A DNA stretch of 24,755 nucleotides from Haplosporangium gracile (GCA_015499985.1 JAAAUF010000524.1:1-24755); one strand, 5' to 3'; numbered from the stretch's first letter, positions 1 through 11,410 are shown. The notes: generated by a model from the letters alone, not told the origin. Numbers and translations are program-made.

Positions 1-2093
1 GGGGGGGGAAGGAGGAAGGGAGGGAGGAGGGAAGGGGAGGAAGCGAGAAGGAAGGAATGAAGGAAGGAAAGAAGAAAGAGTGAAGAGAAAAAAGAAGAAA
101 GAAAAAATGAAACAAGAAAAAAAACGTTTTTTTTTCGGTTTCTGGATCAGATTATGCGAACGAAGTGTGAAATGCACCCAACAACAATAATAAAAAATGA
201 AAAAGAAACTCTGAGACTTGACCACTTTGCCCGAGGATGCAAGGGGATTGTGTCGGTCCCGGTCAAAGTAAACACTTTGTGTCTTCTTTATGCCTTTTCT
301 GTTTGTTTTACCCCATTGCAATTGTAAGCCGGGATGGATAGCCAATGACCGAGAACCATCCTCACCCCTCCATCTCCGTATTTCATCGTGTAATAACACG
401 CACCGACTAAAGCAACATACACTCCCTCTCGGAAACCATGTGGAAATAAAATCGATACTCGGGAATTTCGACCCCAATAGGGAAACCCCTTGATCAAAAA
501 ACGAGAAGTTTGTTCTCTTTGACACTTGCATGGGCAGTGTGAGTGCTGTGTTCCCACTGACACTGACTTTGATAGGTGTTGATTGGTAGTGATGATGCCG
601 ATCTGGTCTGCGCACACAACTCAGAGAAAGAACAAAAAGGGTCCATCATCTAACACGGTCTCCTCGTCCTTCAGTGTGTCTGTGTGCGCAGAGGAGCATA
701 GTTTTCTTTTTCGCTTTTCGATTTTTTTTCGGTGACTGCTTTCAGCAAATTCGTTTAGTAAGGCCAATTCGCCCAAAAAACCCCAGCATATTTTGGCAGG
801 ACACATCAACACAGACAGATAGACACGCGCATGGGACATCAAAAATATCTCTTGTACCCTGGCCCCATGTAAACGATAAAAGGGTAAAAAAAAACCAAAA
901 AAAAAAAAAAAAAAAAAACGAACATGCTATGTAGGAGAGGGAGAACAGAAGTGAATGAACTGCAAAGAGAGAGGAAGGGTCATGAAGCAGACGTCACCTG
1001 CCTATTATGCAACTCGCGTGGGATACGATGATGACTGGAGTTTTGTGTAATATCTCTAGAAACCAGAAAAAGACTCAGGCCCCCAGACATGCATGAAATG
1101 GACGTTCAAAACAAAAAGAAAACGTGATTCATTCCAGGGGAGGGGAGTGACAAGACGGAGAGGGGGCGCTAGAATTCTGGACTTTCGGAATCTGAAAATC
1201 AAAGTTTCTTTTTGAGGCGGGCGGTGCATCTGATCAAAACAAAAACAAAAAACTAAAAGGGAGAAAAAAAGACGTCCAAGAAAGAACACTTCGAAAAAGG
1301 AGAGAAGGGATACATGATGAGAGCACGTTTGAACGATGGACGTGGTCGAAAAGAAAAAAAAAATCAAATCTGTTTTCTCTATTCTTGAGAGAGAATGAAA
1401 GGGAGAGAAAAGGAGTGCTTACTACAAGGAGCTTTCAAGGAGAGAAGCTGGATGGACGCCACGACGAGCAATTAGTCGCTTTTGTTTAGTGCGCATACCC
1501 CTCTTTTATGGGCAGGACAGCATTAATAATTGCCAAGTCGAAGTTGACTGTACACAGAGAAAAGAGAGAGAGAGAAAGAGATGGTCAAATGTGATGTGAT
1601 GCGAGGTAGGGCGCGGTGGAGATGTCAGCCCATCTCCGGTTAAAAATCGACAGACACGAAAAGAAACAATAGAAGCGCGAGAAGAAGAAAATTCATAAAC
1701 AAAACGGCACATGAACCTTTTCACTCGCCACAGTCCCTCAGGGCCATGGGTGCAACTCTAAGCAGGGCTAAAGATGTTTTACTGTTGTTTGTTGTTGCTA
1801 GTGGTTACCAATGAACATGTTGCGATCGTGGCTGTATCTACTCGATGCTCAAGTCAAGTGCCGAGAGACTAAGAGCAAAGCTGACCTTAAATTTTCATTC
1901 AAGTTTCTATTGTCACAGGCATGCAGGCCTTTGTCAGACCTGCACTTTCTTTCTCTTTTCATTCCTTTTTCCCCTCTCACGGTTGTCCACCCTCCTCCAC
2001 ACTTTCTCTCTCTTCCATTTCGGCTCTCTTCCTTTTGTCGTCATCTTGCTTTTTCTGTCCAACCCGCCCTTCTTGTCATTCTTCTGTCTTCGT
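1..2093. other. Gene-free left flank
   Basis: I see no convincing gene here. The longest open frames (109 codons or fewer) overlap on both strands, have biased composition and show no recognisable motif. Bases 1-130 are almost pure G and A on the plus strand, so they are pyrimidine-rich on the minus strand. That is the composition seen just upstream of genes elsewhere in this window, so a minus-strand gene may start to the left of the edge (inference). Bases about 1950-2200 are C/T-rich on the plus strand and lead into the gene at 2207. Confidence 0.5.
897..918 (+). repeat. Run of 22 A
   Basis: An uninterrupted homopolymer of 22 adenines, preceded by a shorter A-rich stretch (886-896). No coding sequence lies immediately upstream and no flanking direct repeat is obvious, so I treat it as a simple repeat rather than the tail of a retroposed copy. 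Confidence 0.85.
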
Positions 2094-2100
2094 TATAAAA
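2094..2100 (+). promoter_or_regulatory. TATA box for the gene at 2207
   Basis: TATAAAA lies 107 bases before the ATG at 2207 and is followed by a C/T-rich leader. The position fits a fungal TATA promoter with a short 5' untranslated region, and it supports 2207 as the true start of an intronless gene. Confidence 0.6.
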
Positions 2101-2206
2101 GGAAGGCCCTATCCACCCCATTCTCGTTCTTCACGTTTCCTCACTTTTATCTCTATTACCTTTCCTCTCCCGCATTCTCCTCCTCTCCCTCCTCTTCTCT
2201 TCATAC

Positions 2207-3268
2207 ATGGCTCATTACATCAGCACGATACCACACTCCCACAAGGCGCAAAACCTCGCACGTACATCCAGCTCTTATCTCATTGACGGTCCTATCGCCA
2301 AAGGTGGTGGAGGCCGCGGCGGTGGTGGCCGTGGTGGTGGTGGTAGCAGCGGTGGTGGCAGCAGCGGCGGCGGTAGTGGTGGTGGATACACTCCCGGCTT
2401 ACCTCCAATCATCATCATCCCCGGATCCGGCGGTGGATATGGAAGCCATGGCAGCTCTTCCGGCTCGACCGCACCCTACGACCCATCCAGCTCCAAGGAA
2501 ATTGGTGCCATTGTTGGAGGAGTTCTTGGTGGCATTGCTGCTCTTACCTTCATTTTTCTCTATGGACGCTACCTCTACAAGCGCAGGCAGAACAAAAGGG
2601 GGAAGGTTGAGGATGCCGAAGCCCAAGATAAAGAGCAAGGTGGCGCTATGATGGGTTCCGACGGTGTTGCTCCTTTCACTCTTTACCCTCCTCCTCCTCC
2701 TTTTACTCCTACCGATCTCTCCGCCACCACCCACTCTGCATACATCGCTGCAAAGTCCCCCCTCGAGTACTATAAGCAGGACCCCTCCTCGTCCGAAAAC
2801 CTTGTCTCTGCCGCGACTGTTATTGCACCTGTCCCTAAGAAAGATGGCCAGCAGCCCGTGTCATCCCAGTCTTCGCTGTCGACCCTCCATGGCGCTGACA
2901 ACGGGTACGGCACAAGTCTAAAGCCCGTCAATCCTCTTGCTGGTGCTCCCCTGTCTTCCTCCTCGCCCCGGTTGGTCCCTACGCTGACTCCCTATAGTCA
3001 GGACCAATACCAGCAGCCCCGCATTACCACTCAAGGGTCCCGTCGCCCTTTCTCACCGGCCATCTCTCCCATCACCCCTACAAATCCTGAGGGTCTCCGC
3101 TCATACACTCCTCCCCCACCTAGCACACCAACGACAGCGACAAATGACTTCTATGACCATTTGGACGTCAGTTCTGACAGTGTGCCATCAGTACCACCAC
3201 CAGCAGTCGCTCATGCCGCCCGGCCTGCCTTGACAAAATCTGCTTCTTCCGAGAAGTTGGCCTCATAA
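2207..3268 (+). CDS. Glycine-rich single-pass membrane protein
   Basis: An intronless 353-residue protein of unknown function. Residues 33-60 are almost all Gly, Ser and Arg. A Pro/Ile patch (66-72) follows, then a Gly/Ser linker. One hydrophobic segment lies at about residues 99-120 and contains a Gly-Gly-Val-Leu-Gly-Gly helix-packing motif. It is followed at once by a basic stop-transfer run (Lys-Arg-Arg-Gln-Asn-Lys-Arg). The remaining 230 residues are Ser/Pro/Thr-rich and look disordered. The positive-inside rule puts the long tail in the cytoplasm and the Gly-rich N-terminus outside. There is no classical signal peptide, so it is either a type III (N-out) protein or lacks an upstream exon I did not find. 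A TATA box 107 bases upstream and an AATAAA downstream (3342) frame the gene. The 268-codon frame at 1845-2651 is an overlapping shadow. The layout resembles fungal wall-sensor or mucin-like proteins, but no signature domain is visible. Confidence 0.75.
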   Translation: MAHYISTIPHSHKAQNLARTSSSYLIDGPIAKGGGGRGGGGRGGGGSSGGGSSGGGSGGGYTPGLPPIIIIPGSGGGYGSHGSSSGSTAPYDPSSSKEIGAIVGGVLGGIAALTFIFLYGRYLYKRRQNKRGKVEDAEAQDKEQGGAMMGSDGVAPFTLYPPPPPFTPTDLSATTHSAYIAAKSPLEYYKQDPSSSENLVSAATVIAPVPKKDGQQPVSSQSSLSTLHGADNGYGTSLKPVNPLAGAPLSSSSPRLVPTLTPYSQDQYQQPRITTQGSRRPFSPAISPITPTNPEGLRSYTPPPPSTPTTATNDFYDHLDVSSDSVPSVPPPAVAHAARPALTKSASSEKLAS

Positions 3269-3341
3269 TTGCCCTTGAGACTGACTACCCTCATTACATG
3301 CCATTGTACTGTACATTCTTCTCTATTCATTCAGATACCAT

Positions 3342-3347
3342 AATAAA
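3342..3347 (+). terminator. Polyadenylation signal
   Basis: AATAAA lies 74 bases after the stop codon of the gene ending at 3268. Together with the TATA box it bounds a compact transcription unit. Confidence 0.55.
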
Positions 3348-3528
3348 ACCAGTGTTATTGTTTTTCTTGCATTGTACATACCTCACATGCCGACTGCGTA
3401 ATTTTGTGAACACGCGTTCCACGCGACAATTTTTCTTTTTTCACTCTCCCCTGTCGTTTGCATTCTCCTCATTCTCTCATAATCACTTCTCCCCCCCCCT
3501 TCGACAACCTGCTTGTATCGTACTCCTC

Positions 3529-6305
3529 ATGCCACCATTGACAACTCTCGAACAAGAACTGGCCGAAGAGGAAAAAGTCCTTGTAAATACCTACAACGCA
3601 ACATTACCCAAGGCATCCATTCTCGTTCTCTTTTACGTCCCGTCCACCTTTCTCTTGCATGCACAAATCACTGGCGACACGGCATCTGACTCTTAATTAA
3701 ACCCATTGAATAGAGAGCAGAACAGGAATGGTTCCTAACTACCCAAGTCACACCGAGTCTTGACGCCATCCAAAAGGCCCTTGTGGTAAATACTAGAACA
3801 GGTGTCGATATCGATGAGAGGATACCACAGCATAGCCAAAGCATGTTTTTTTTTTTTTTTCACACGTTCAGCTGGGCTGAGGATACTGAACGAAAACATT
3901 GCAATGCACTTTTTTTTCTTTTTGTGTCTGGGGTTTCTATAGGCTTGTCAGGATTCGGCAAGACTTCAGGATGATGTGATGGGTGCATTGACGCTTGCTA
4001 TCTCCTCTCCCAAGTAAGGATACCTTCCCTACAGAGCTTTTTTCTCTTTCAACGTTGTTCTGGGGATGTAATAAATATCTTGCGCGAATTTATATGTTCT
4101 GTTCTGTTCAACCTAACCATTGTTTTCAATTGCATCGTATGTGTTCTTTTGAATAGCAATGACACGCTCAAAGGATTCGTCACTCTGTCGGGCAGTTTTA
4201 TCGTCAAGGGGGTACGTCTAAGCAACAGCGGGCACAAAGAGCATGACAGACTGGACGCTTTGCTTTGACTTTTTCGCAGGACATTATTACTAATGTGATT
4301 TCTTATTGTATCGGATGAAACTTGTAGGAGTTGACGATCAAGTTACCAAAGCTCTTGGTGGTAAAGGCTGCTATCCATGCCCAAATCCCGGCCAACATTT
4401 CAGCAGCTCAGTCTCTTTTGACAGCTTCAAACGCCTCCACGACGGGAGGCGGTGCATCGTCGTCATCGGCATCATCTATCACTGGAGCACTTGGAGGAGG
4501 GGGCACGGGCGAGACAAGTCCTGAGGAACCTCATGCTACAACGACGGAAGGGGCTGAGGCTTTTAAAGTGGATGATGGGCAAGGATCTCACCAGTTGCCG
4601 ACAACTGCACAGGGTCTAGTTGCCGCCCTTGGAGCTGCTACGGGTATTGGAGCGGGATCTTTAATAGCGACCGCACCGACCTCGACGCCAGCAACAGTAC
4701 CTTCATTGACATCAACAACAGTAATAGCAGGATCAGGAACACCCTCAGTACCTACACCCCAGATGAATACCCACCAGGTGCTACATTCCTATCGACCCCC
4801 AGGCCATGTCACACAGCCCTATGCATTGGAGCAACTCCGGGATGTACAGAATCATACCGCTCAGGCAATCTTCCGATTAGAGGATTATCGGAAATGGCGA
4901 GGCGAGGCGACAAACGTTGGAGAAGGGGCGACATTGGATATCAAGGAGATCACGAGGGCGTTGAAGACTATGCTAGAGCTTCTGGAGAGACATATCCGAG
5001 CGAGTATTGAGGCCATGGCTCAACCTGGGAAGGAAAAACTGTATCCTTTCCGTGTTTGTGATCCCAAGGTATTTTTTTTTTTTTGCTTTGTGTTTTTTTA
5101 TGGCGCAGGATATTTGCTATTTTTTTATTCGGTTCAAATTATTTGCGTGCAAACGGACGACGAATCTTGCCGCTTATACTTTGTTGTTGTTTTTTTGCCG
5201 ACATAATAGATATTCAGCCCGGCATTGAGCGAGGACTTTGTGATCGAATTTTACATTCGCGACTCACAGTTGGTCTGTGCAGCCTACGCATTGCAACTGA
5301 GTTCCGGATCTGGCAGTGGTCAGAGCAGCTCGACAGGAAACGTGTTGACGAACTATCTTCAACATGCTCTCCCAGGAGCGTCGTCGACTTCGGGGCCTTC
5401 ATTACCGCACGCAGTGCAATCGTCATCGTTAACTTCGACAGCTGCGGCTGGTGCTAACGCTGGTGCGTCCTCAGGTTCTTCGTCAGATCATCATCATCCT
5501 TCGGCGTTAAGCGCGTTGGTGCATAACGGACATACAGGAAGTGGTGGTGGTGGAGGAGGAAGGGGTGGACATGGGACTCCACGATCCTCGCCACCACCCC
5601 ATCATCACAACGGAACATCTGGACATCCGAGTCATGCAAGTCACCAATCACACCTTACTCAGCATAGCGGACAGGGCGGGAATGGTGGTGTTGGTGGTAG
5701 GACAACCAAACCGTGGTCTCCTACAAGGTCACCTTCTACTCCTCAAATCTCACACCATCCTGGTAAGGGATATTATACATCTCTATTCATCGAACAGCTG
5801 ATTTCCGGAATACGATGTATTGATTTTGATTCTTTCATACTTCCTTTGGATGCAGTAGAACCGGTTGTTCTGCCTACTTCGGATAAGATTGGCCAGACCA
5901 GTAAAGGTGGCATCAAGTAAGCTTATCTTTCTTCTAGTGGATATGGAAAAAGACCTTGTACGCATCAAAACGTATGTCCGGGGTCGTCCTAACTTTTTTT
6001 TTCTCGCGCTCTCTTCCTTACTCTCTCTTTCTCTCTCTTTCTCTCTCTTTCTCTCTCTTTCTCTCTCTTTCTCTCTCTTTCTATTTCTTTCTTTCTATCT
6101 CTCTCTCTTGTTTGTATGTATTCTCTTGCGAAATAATAGCAAGTACAGAGGCAAGATTGCGACGACAATCGAGGACAAAGTGGTGCAAGTCCAGAGTCCG
6201 AAACTGGCCGAGATCAGTGCACGACTCATCCAGGCCGAAAACCTCTGTCGACGATTGTTGCATTTCTTGGTTCTCCAGGATTCTGTCGCCGCTTCCCCTT
6301 ATTAA
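3529..6305 (+). CDS. RAV2: Rogdi/Rav2 family RAVE complex subunit
   Basis: Rogdi/Rav2 is a subunit of the RAVE complex, which promotes assembly of the vacuolar proton ATPase on endomembranes (family knowledge). I rebuilt eight exons: 3529-3582, 3714-3785, 3943-4013, 4157-4211, 4328-5068, 5210-5762, 5856-5916 and 6140-6305. All junctions are GT-AG and all phases agree, giving 590 residues ending in TAA. Hallmarks recalled from Rogdi, in order: an acidic N-terminal helix (LEQELAEEEKVL); a TLKGFVTLSG strand joined across an intron to ELTIKLPK; the helix YALEQLRDVQNHTAQAIFRL (about 249-268); then IFSPALSEDFVIEFYI; and a C-terminal helix starting at KLAEISARL. The exon 6 acceptor at 5209 was chosen because only it keeps frame and restores FSPAL. 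The protein is about twice as long as animal Rogdi because of Ser/Thr/Gly-rich (about 115-235) and Ser/Gly/His-rich (about 364-515) insertions. The exon 2 acceptor could instead be 3725, which would remove four residues. Confidence 0.88.
6021..6110 (+). repeat. 10-bp minisatellite in RAV2 intron 7
   Basis: Six perfect head-to-tail copies of CTCTCTCTTT fill 6021-6080, followed by degenerate copies to about 6110. The array lies inside the last intron of the Rav2 gene (5917-6139), upstream of the acceptor, where it acts as or extends a polypyrimidine tract. Being a short exact repeat, it is likely to vary in length between strains (inference). Confidence 0.9.
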
Positions 6306-6485
6306 AATTTATGTGTCCATGCATGTACATGTACACACAACAAAGTGAATATTTTGTCATTTTAGTTTTGAGTAATTAATGAAAATGAAAGAGCGAAAAT
6401 GCGCAAAGAAAACAACAAAAGGAAAGGGTATCTGTACATGTCTATAAGGGTTGTTAGGTAGGAGGGAGGGGAGGAACAAATAAGA

Positions 6486-9400
6486 TTAAGGAGACATGGG
6501 GTTCTCAGAACGGATCCTTCGCATGCCACCCTGAGGGATCGGCGGTTGTCCTTGCTGATGTTGGTGGCTCAAGGGAGAAGGAGGCATGGGACCCATACCG
6601 GGTGTACCCGGAGGGCTCAACGGTCCAACAGGAGATCCGAGTCCGTGCATCGGGATTGGGGGCTGCTGCATATGCTGCATATGTTGTTGTTGAGGTCCAG
6701 GCCCTGGTCCCCAGTTATTGGTCATGGGCCGTTGCTGCTGTGACATCTGCGACATCTGTCTCTGAGGTCCGCTATTCGAGCCAGGGGGAGGTCCACCTGA
6801 TCCGGGAGGACCCATCATAGGACGAGGAGGGTTACCAGCCAGGGGAGGGTTCATGGCCTGCCGACCATTGTAGTCATAGTGGTACTGCTGGGGTCCCAAG
6901 AACTCACCGGGCACGACTTCCGATTTAGAATCCCCACCGTCGGTGTACATGCTTGTAGGAGTACCGGTCTGGGCACGGAGGAAGGGTGAGGTTCCTTGGA
7001 CGCGTTGACGCTCGGCACGTTCGATACGCTTGACTTGACGGACACGGGCCTTTTCGTAATCGTCCCACCGCTTCAAGGGCACTCTGGAGGAGTCAAACAT
7101 GCCGTCGGCGTTGCCGTGGGCTTCGCCCTTGGCCTCTCCGGCGACCTTACGGGTCTCTCCCCAGGAGAAGTCGTCAAAGTGCCAGTAGGCGTAGAGAGGG
7201 AGGACAAAGTTCCAGACGGGAAGGGCCAAGAGGTAGACAAACATCCAGGCGATGTAGATCAGCTTGCGGGTGGTCAGGAGAATTAGGATCGCGGGCATGG
7301 TCAGGACAAAGACGAGGAGGATGAGAGGTGCGGCCTGGGCGAGGTTGGTGATTTGCATGACGGACAGGTTGACGATCAAGACGACGGTGAGGATCATGGC
7401 GACGGGAAGGACGACGGTACCGATCAACTCCATGAGAATGACAAACTGCATCGAGAAGCAGAAAGTTCCACACAAGTTGCGGACCAGGACCAGTTCCAGC
7501 AGGTTGTGGATTGTAGAGTTAATCCAGCGACGACGCTGGGAGAGGAGGACATTGAACTCGTCGGGGACGACCGTTTTGCAGATAGCCTGGGGCATGAACA
7601 TCATCTTGCGGTTGGGAAAGTTGCGGAGCATCAGCGTGGTCAAGAAGCGATCCTCACCGAGCAATAGCAGGTTCTTTTGGTGCAGGGTCTCGACAATGTT
7701 TTGGGAATATTCCTGGACGATTTCGGGCTTGGTGATGATCGGCACCCAGTCGTCACCCTTGCGGGCCTTGAGACGATACATACAGAAGCATCCGGGCAGA
7801 CAGGTCACACCTCCAAAGACAGACTCGAAGCCCTTTCCGAGATGGTGAGAGATGTAGTACTCAAAGACTTGGATTGCCGTCACCCACGACTGACGCTTGT
7901 TCGCAATCTTGGTCTCACCACAGAGACCCATAATCAACGGATCGTTGTTCATACAGTTCATCAACAGACGGAGCGACGAAGGGTAGACCTTGGTGTCGGC
8001 ATCAACCATGAGTACAATCTCAAACTTGTCCGGGGTGACTTGCATCAAATGCTGGATCTTGCGAAAGAGTTCATAGTCCAGGGGGGTCATCCGGTCGTTA
8101 TAGGTGACGCGCGAAAAAAAGTTCATCAGGATCAACTGCGAGTCGCGCTTGCCTCGGTTTCCGGCCTTGGGCTTCTCGTGCTCCTCCTCGTTTCCGCATT
8201 TCACCACAAGGACAGTAGGGACACGACGGTTCTTCCAGCGAAAATAACCTGCATAGACCTTAGCACGGTTGTGTTGTTTTGATCCAGCGGCGACAGCAAT
8301 GTAGGATTGAGGGGTGGGATCGGAATCAAAGGTAGGGTCGAGTTCCATGAGACTGGAGCAAATATCGGGCGTTGAACGGTCGTTTCCTGATCCTGTAATG
8401 ATACCGTCGCAGATAATGAACAGCAGCTTCTTGTTGTCGGGGTACTCGGTCGCCGCCAGGGATTCGATGGTGGTTCGGAGCGATGACTCGCCCTCAGAGT
8501 AACAGGTAACCAAGAGACATGTGTGCAGATCCTGAATAGAGGCGTTGCCGGGGCCACTAGGGGCGCGTGCCAAAGAATTGTTGTTTCCGTTCAGGTTCTT
8601 GCCGCTGAGGTTCTTATTGTTGGGGATCGTCGTTGCAGAGGATGCAGCCGAGGCCAGAGTTTGGACCTTGGACTTGGATGGAGGCTTGGCCAACTTGGCA
8701 GACAGAAACCAGTCAAAAATAATCGCCATCGCAAAACGCGACATCACAATGCCCAGGACAACCGTCAACGAGACAAACATAAACAAATCCGAAGCAAAAC
8801 AACCCGGTGTCGCCTTGTCGATATATCCAGCGCCAAACTTCTCGACCAAACACGAAGCCGACTCCTTGAACAATTCCCGTCGAAAGAACATCTTGGTCGC
8901 ATCTCGTCCACCCTCCGGCTGAGGCGCATTACGAACGTTTCTCAAGACCGTATCCAGCTCGTCCTCGGGGATGGAGTCCTTGTACATGGCAAAGTACCGG
9001 TCAAGGTTGAGGACGTTACCATCAATGACCATATAGTTGACCAGCTCGGGCATCGCCATCTGTCCCCAATCGTATCCTGCCTTGCGGCCCTCCGAGGGGC
9101 GGATGTTGAACTCTCTGAGCAAAGTGTCACGGTTGACTGTGTAGTTATAGACGCATCCACCGGGCGCGAGACAGTTGTCAAATTTGGCGGCCGCGCTGGT
9201 GAGTCCGATGCAGCTGGGAGTGTCCTTGGTGCGGCGGAAGAGATTACTGACATCCTGACCAGGCGTAAGATCCTCGGGATGAAATCCTTCGGGATACTTT
9301 GCTGGAGAATTGAAATCGTAGATGTTTCCATGAATACCGAATAGACCTAATACAATATAGATAATGAGCGTTTTTTAGTTAGTCGGTCAATGTACGATTG

Positions 9401-11181
9401 TGTCAGGTTGCGTCTTCCCGGAGTATTGTTCGTGAGTGAGCGAGCGAGAGGGGAGAGAGTAAAGGGATAAGATAAAGCAATAGATAACTGAGAAAAAAGA
9501 AGGACGAGAAGAGAGCAGTAGAGGTAATAAAAACAAAGGCGTGTGAATCAGCCTTATTTTTGGTCTCTTTGTCTGAGGATCTGAGTGTTGAGAGTGTAAT
9601 GCTGTATGTATATTTAGAGGTGTATCATTGCAAGGGAAGGCAACACATCAGCAAGTTGGAGCGCTAATTTCGGACTTTGGATACAGCTGGTTTGTGACAG
9701 GGGCACAGGTCAATAGGGACTTTAACAATGTCTCTGACGGTGTCTCTGACCGCCTGACTGACCGACTGACCAGCCAGGACCAAAGGGCACTGCACTCTTT
9801 TTCAGCTATGTATCTGTCAACTTTCGCAGCTCGACAACCCTTTTTCTGAATTTCAGATCCACTGCCATTGCCGAGAGTTGTAGAAGATGAAAAAGGGGCG
9901 AACGAGAAGGAAAGTGGGATGAAAACCAGGGGTGAAGCGCAAAGCAACCAGAGGGGAGGAGAGAAAGAGATGCGATATGGTTGTGTGCAAATGCGCCTTA
10001 AAAATAACCCACAGCGGAAAAAATAAAGCAAAGCAGCGCCCTGTCCCTCCTTCTCCTAATCCTTCCTCCTCGTTCACCTCCTCGATCAGCCCGTCCGACT
10101 TCTGTTGAGATCCCTTTTTGGCACCTTATCGGAGAGGATCCACAAACAAAATGACGCACGACCGTCGCTTTTGCGTTTCGTATCGGGAACATTATAAAAA
10201 AGCATTCATCGATGTTCGGCGTGATTTGTTGTTGACAACTCTTTGAGTCTGCCTTCAGCTCCATCTTTGTTGTGGTCGTTTGTTAACATGTCCGAGAGTT
10301 GCTGTTCCTCCCTTGTGTTGTCCCACCCAGAAGAAGAAAAAAGGCCCGTTCACCCAGGACCAGTCGCTGGTAACAGCAGTTGCGTGAACATGTTACTCTT
10401 TCCCCTTCACTGTGCTTTTTTGTTTGTTTTCCGTCGTACCACAGAACGAATATCGCAAAATTAAATATAAATCAAAATGTGGCCCACACACATACACATA
10501 CACACACCTCCTTGTGTATTTTGTTTGTTGCTGTTGCCCAGTTCTTCTCGTTCTATTTCCGCCCGTCCCACGGCCGATGGGCTTGGGCAATTGCATTGCA
10601 ATTATTTTTTTTAGTGTATCTGTGTATCCGCGCGCGCCCCTGCTCTCGCAATTGTTATGGATATGTGCACTTGATAAGAAAGAGAGCTGTAGTGGGCTAT
10701 GTTATACATTGTAACCATAGACCATGTATATCATCCTTCTTTTCTTACCTTGAGAAAGCCCATCGCCATAACGAACAAAGGTCTGCGCACCCTGTCTCTG
10801 GTCCTTGGGACAGAGCAAGAAGGAAAAGCCGATAGTCAAGAAGGCAACCATCCCTCCGATCAAGAGAATAATGAAACATAGGGTGACCTTCTCTCTCCAA
10901 GCCTGCTGAACCTGCTTGTCGGGCATACCGCACATCTTTAGCAAAGGAGGTAAAGCCCAGCAGGTGGTGATCCTAGAACAGATAACCCAACAAGAGGCGG
11001 GTTCGTCCTCTTTACGCTTCTTGAACATGGTCTCTGGTGTCTGAAATCGATCGGGGCGAGAGAGCGTCTTGCCACGGTTGAGCGTGCCTCCTCTCCGGAT
11101 AGTTCCATGCGACGGGAGGCCACCGCCTCCCTGTTGCATCGCTGTTGACCGTCCTCCCGGTCCGCTGGGCATGCCGGACAT
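6486..11181 (-). CDS. CHS3: Chitin synthase, class IV (CHS3-like)
   Basis: This membrane enzyme polymerises UDP-GlcNAc into chitin at the cell surface (family 2 glycosyltransferase). Exon 1 is 11181-10749 and exon 2 is 9346-6486. The junction splits a Gly codon and the total is 1097 residues. Visible parts in order: a short Gly-rich N-terminus; a class IV type segment (TCWALPPLLKMCGMP, 73-87); TM1 (about 99-123); a cytochrome b5-like lead-in (GIHGNIYDF, about 148-156) with no HPGG haem motif; a second TM region (about 327-360); and the catalytic domain. The catalytic domain has CYSEGESS (from about 426), DAD (593-595), GEDR (708-711) and QRRRW (748-752). C-terminal TMs lie at about 777-865 and are followed by DDFSWGETRKV. 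The last 218 residues form a Pro/Gln/Gly-rich tail. No myosin domain is present, which argues against class V or VII. The gene converges on Rav2 with 180 bases between stop codons. Confidence 0.93.
9347..10748 (-). other. Unusually long chitin synthase intron
   Basis: The donor (CAAG then GTAAGA) and the acceptor (TATTAG) join in phase and reconstitute a Gly codon, so no extra exon is needed. At 1402 bases it is roughly ten times longer than most other introns here (41-223 bases). It holds a CA-rich patch (10485-10506) and a TATAAAA-like sequence near 10193. Open frames inside (for example 9648-10031 and 9998-10264 on the minus strand) have no recognisable content. I see no nested gene that I can support. 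Confidence 0.75.
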
Positions 11182-11217
11182 TATATATATGATATATTAT
11201 TGTTGTAAGCTGACGTT

Positions 11218-11297
11218 ACTGCTGCTGCTATTGTTGCTGTTGTTGTTGTTGTTGCTGTCGTTGTTGTTGTAGTCGTTGTTGTTGTAGTCGTAGTTGG
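11218..11297 (-). repeat. CAA/CAG triplet repeat before the chitin synthase start
   Basis: Imperfect GTT/GCT triplets on the plus strand read CAA/CAG on the coding strand. They lie 37-116 bases upstream of the chitin synthase ATG, so probably in its 5' leader. Such repeats are prone to changes in length. Confidence 0.8.
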
Positions 11298-11410
11298 TTA
11301 TTATTGTTGATGGCAGTAGTAACAATCCCTGGTTTCCTGAGGCTTGCGGTTAGGAACTCTGTTTTGAATGTGGTTGTACTACTGTTGAAGGCGATAGGTG
11401 GGGTGGACAA
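11228..11410 (-). other. Possible upstream ORF with a polyglutamine end
   Basis: An ATG-started frame of 60 codons runs through the triplet repeat and ends in a Gln-rich stretch at a TAG, 46 bases before the chitin synthase ATG and on the same strand. If the mRNA leader reaches this far, it would be an upstream ORF able to reduce translation of the enzyme. It could also be untranslated chance coding created by the CAA/CAG repeat. I found no splice that would join it to the enzyme. Confidence 0.3.

Noticed and set aside
897..918. Poly-A run as the tail of a retroposed gene
   Set aside because: No coding relic lies upstream and no target-site duplication is visible.
1845..2651. 268-codon plus-strand frame overlapping the Gly-rich gene
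   Set aside because: It starts upstream of the TATA box, is rich in Phe/Ser/Leu from C/T-rich DNA, and its Val/Ala part is the Gly-rich repeat read in another frame.
5218..5762. Rav2 exon 6 starting after the CAG at 5217
   Set aside because: That acceptor puts the exon out of frame, whereas the TAG at 5209 keeps phase 0 and restores the conserved FSPAL segment.
8523..9344. 273-codon plus-strand frame
   Set aside because: It is antisense to the conserved chitin synthase coding sequence and has no motif of its own.
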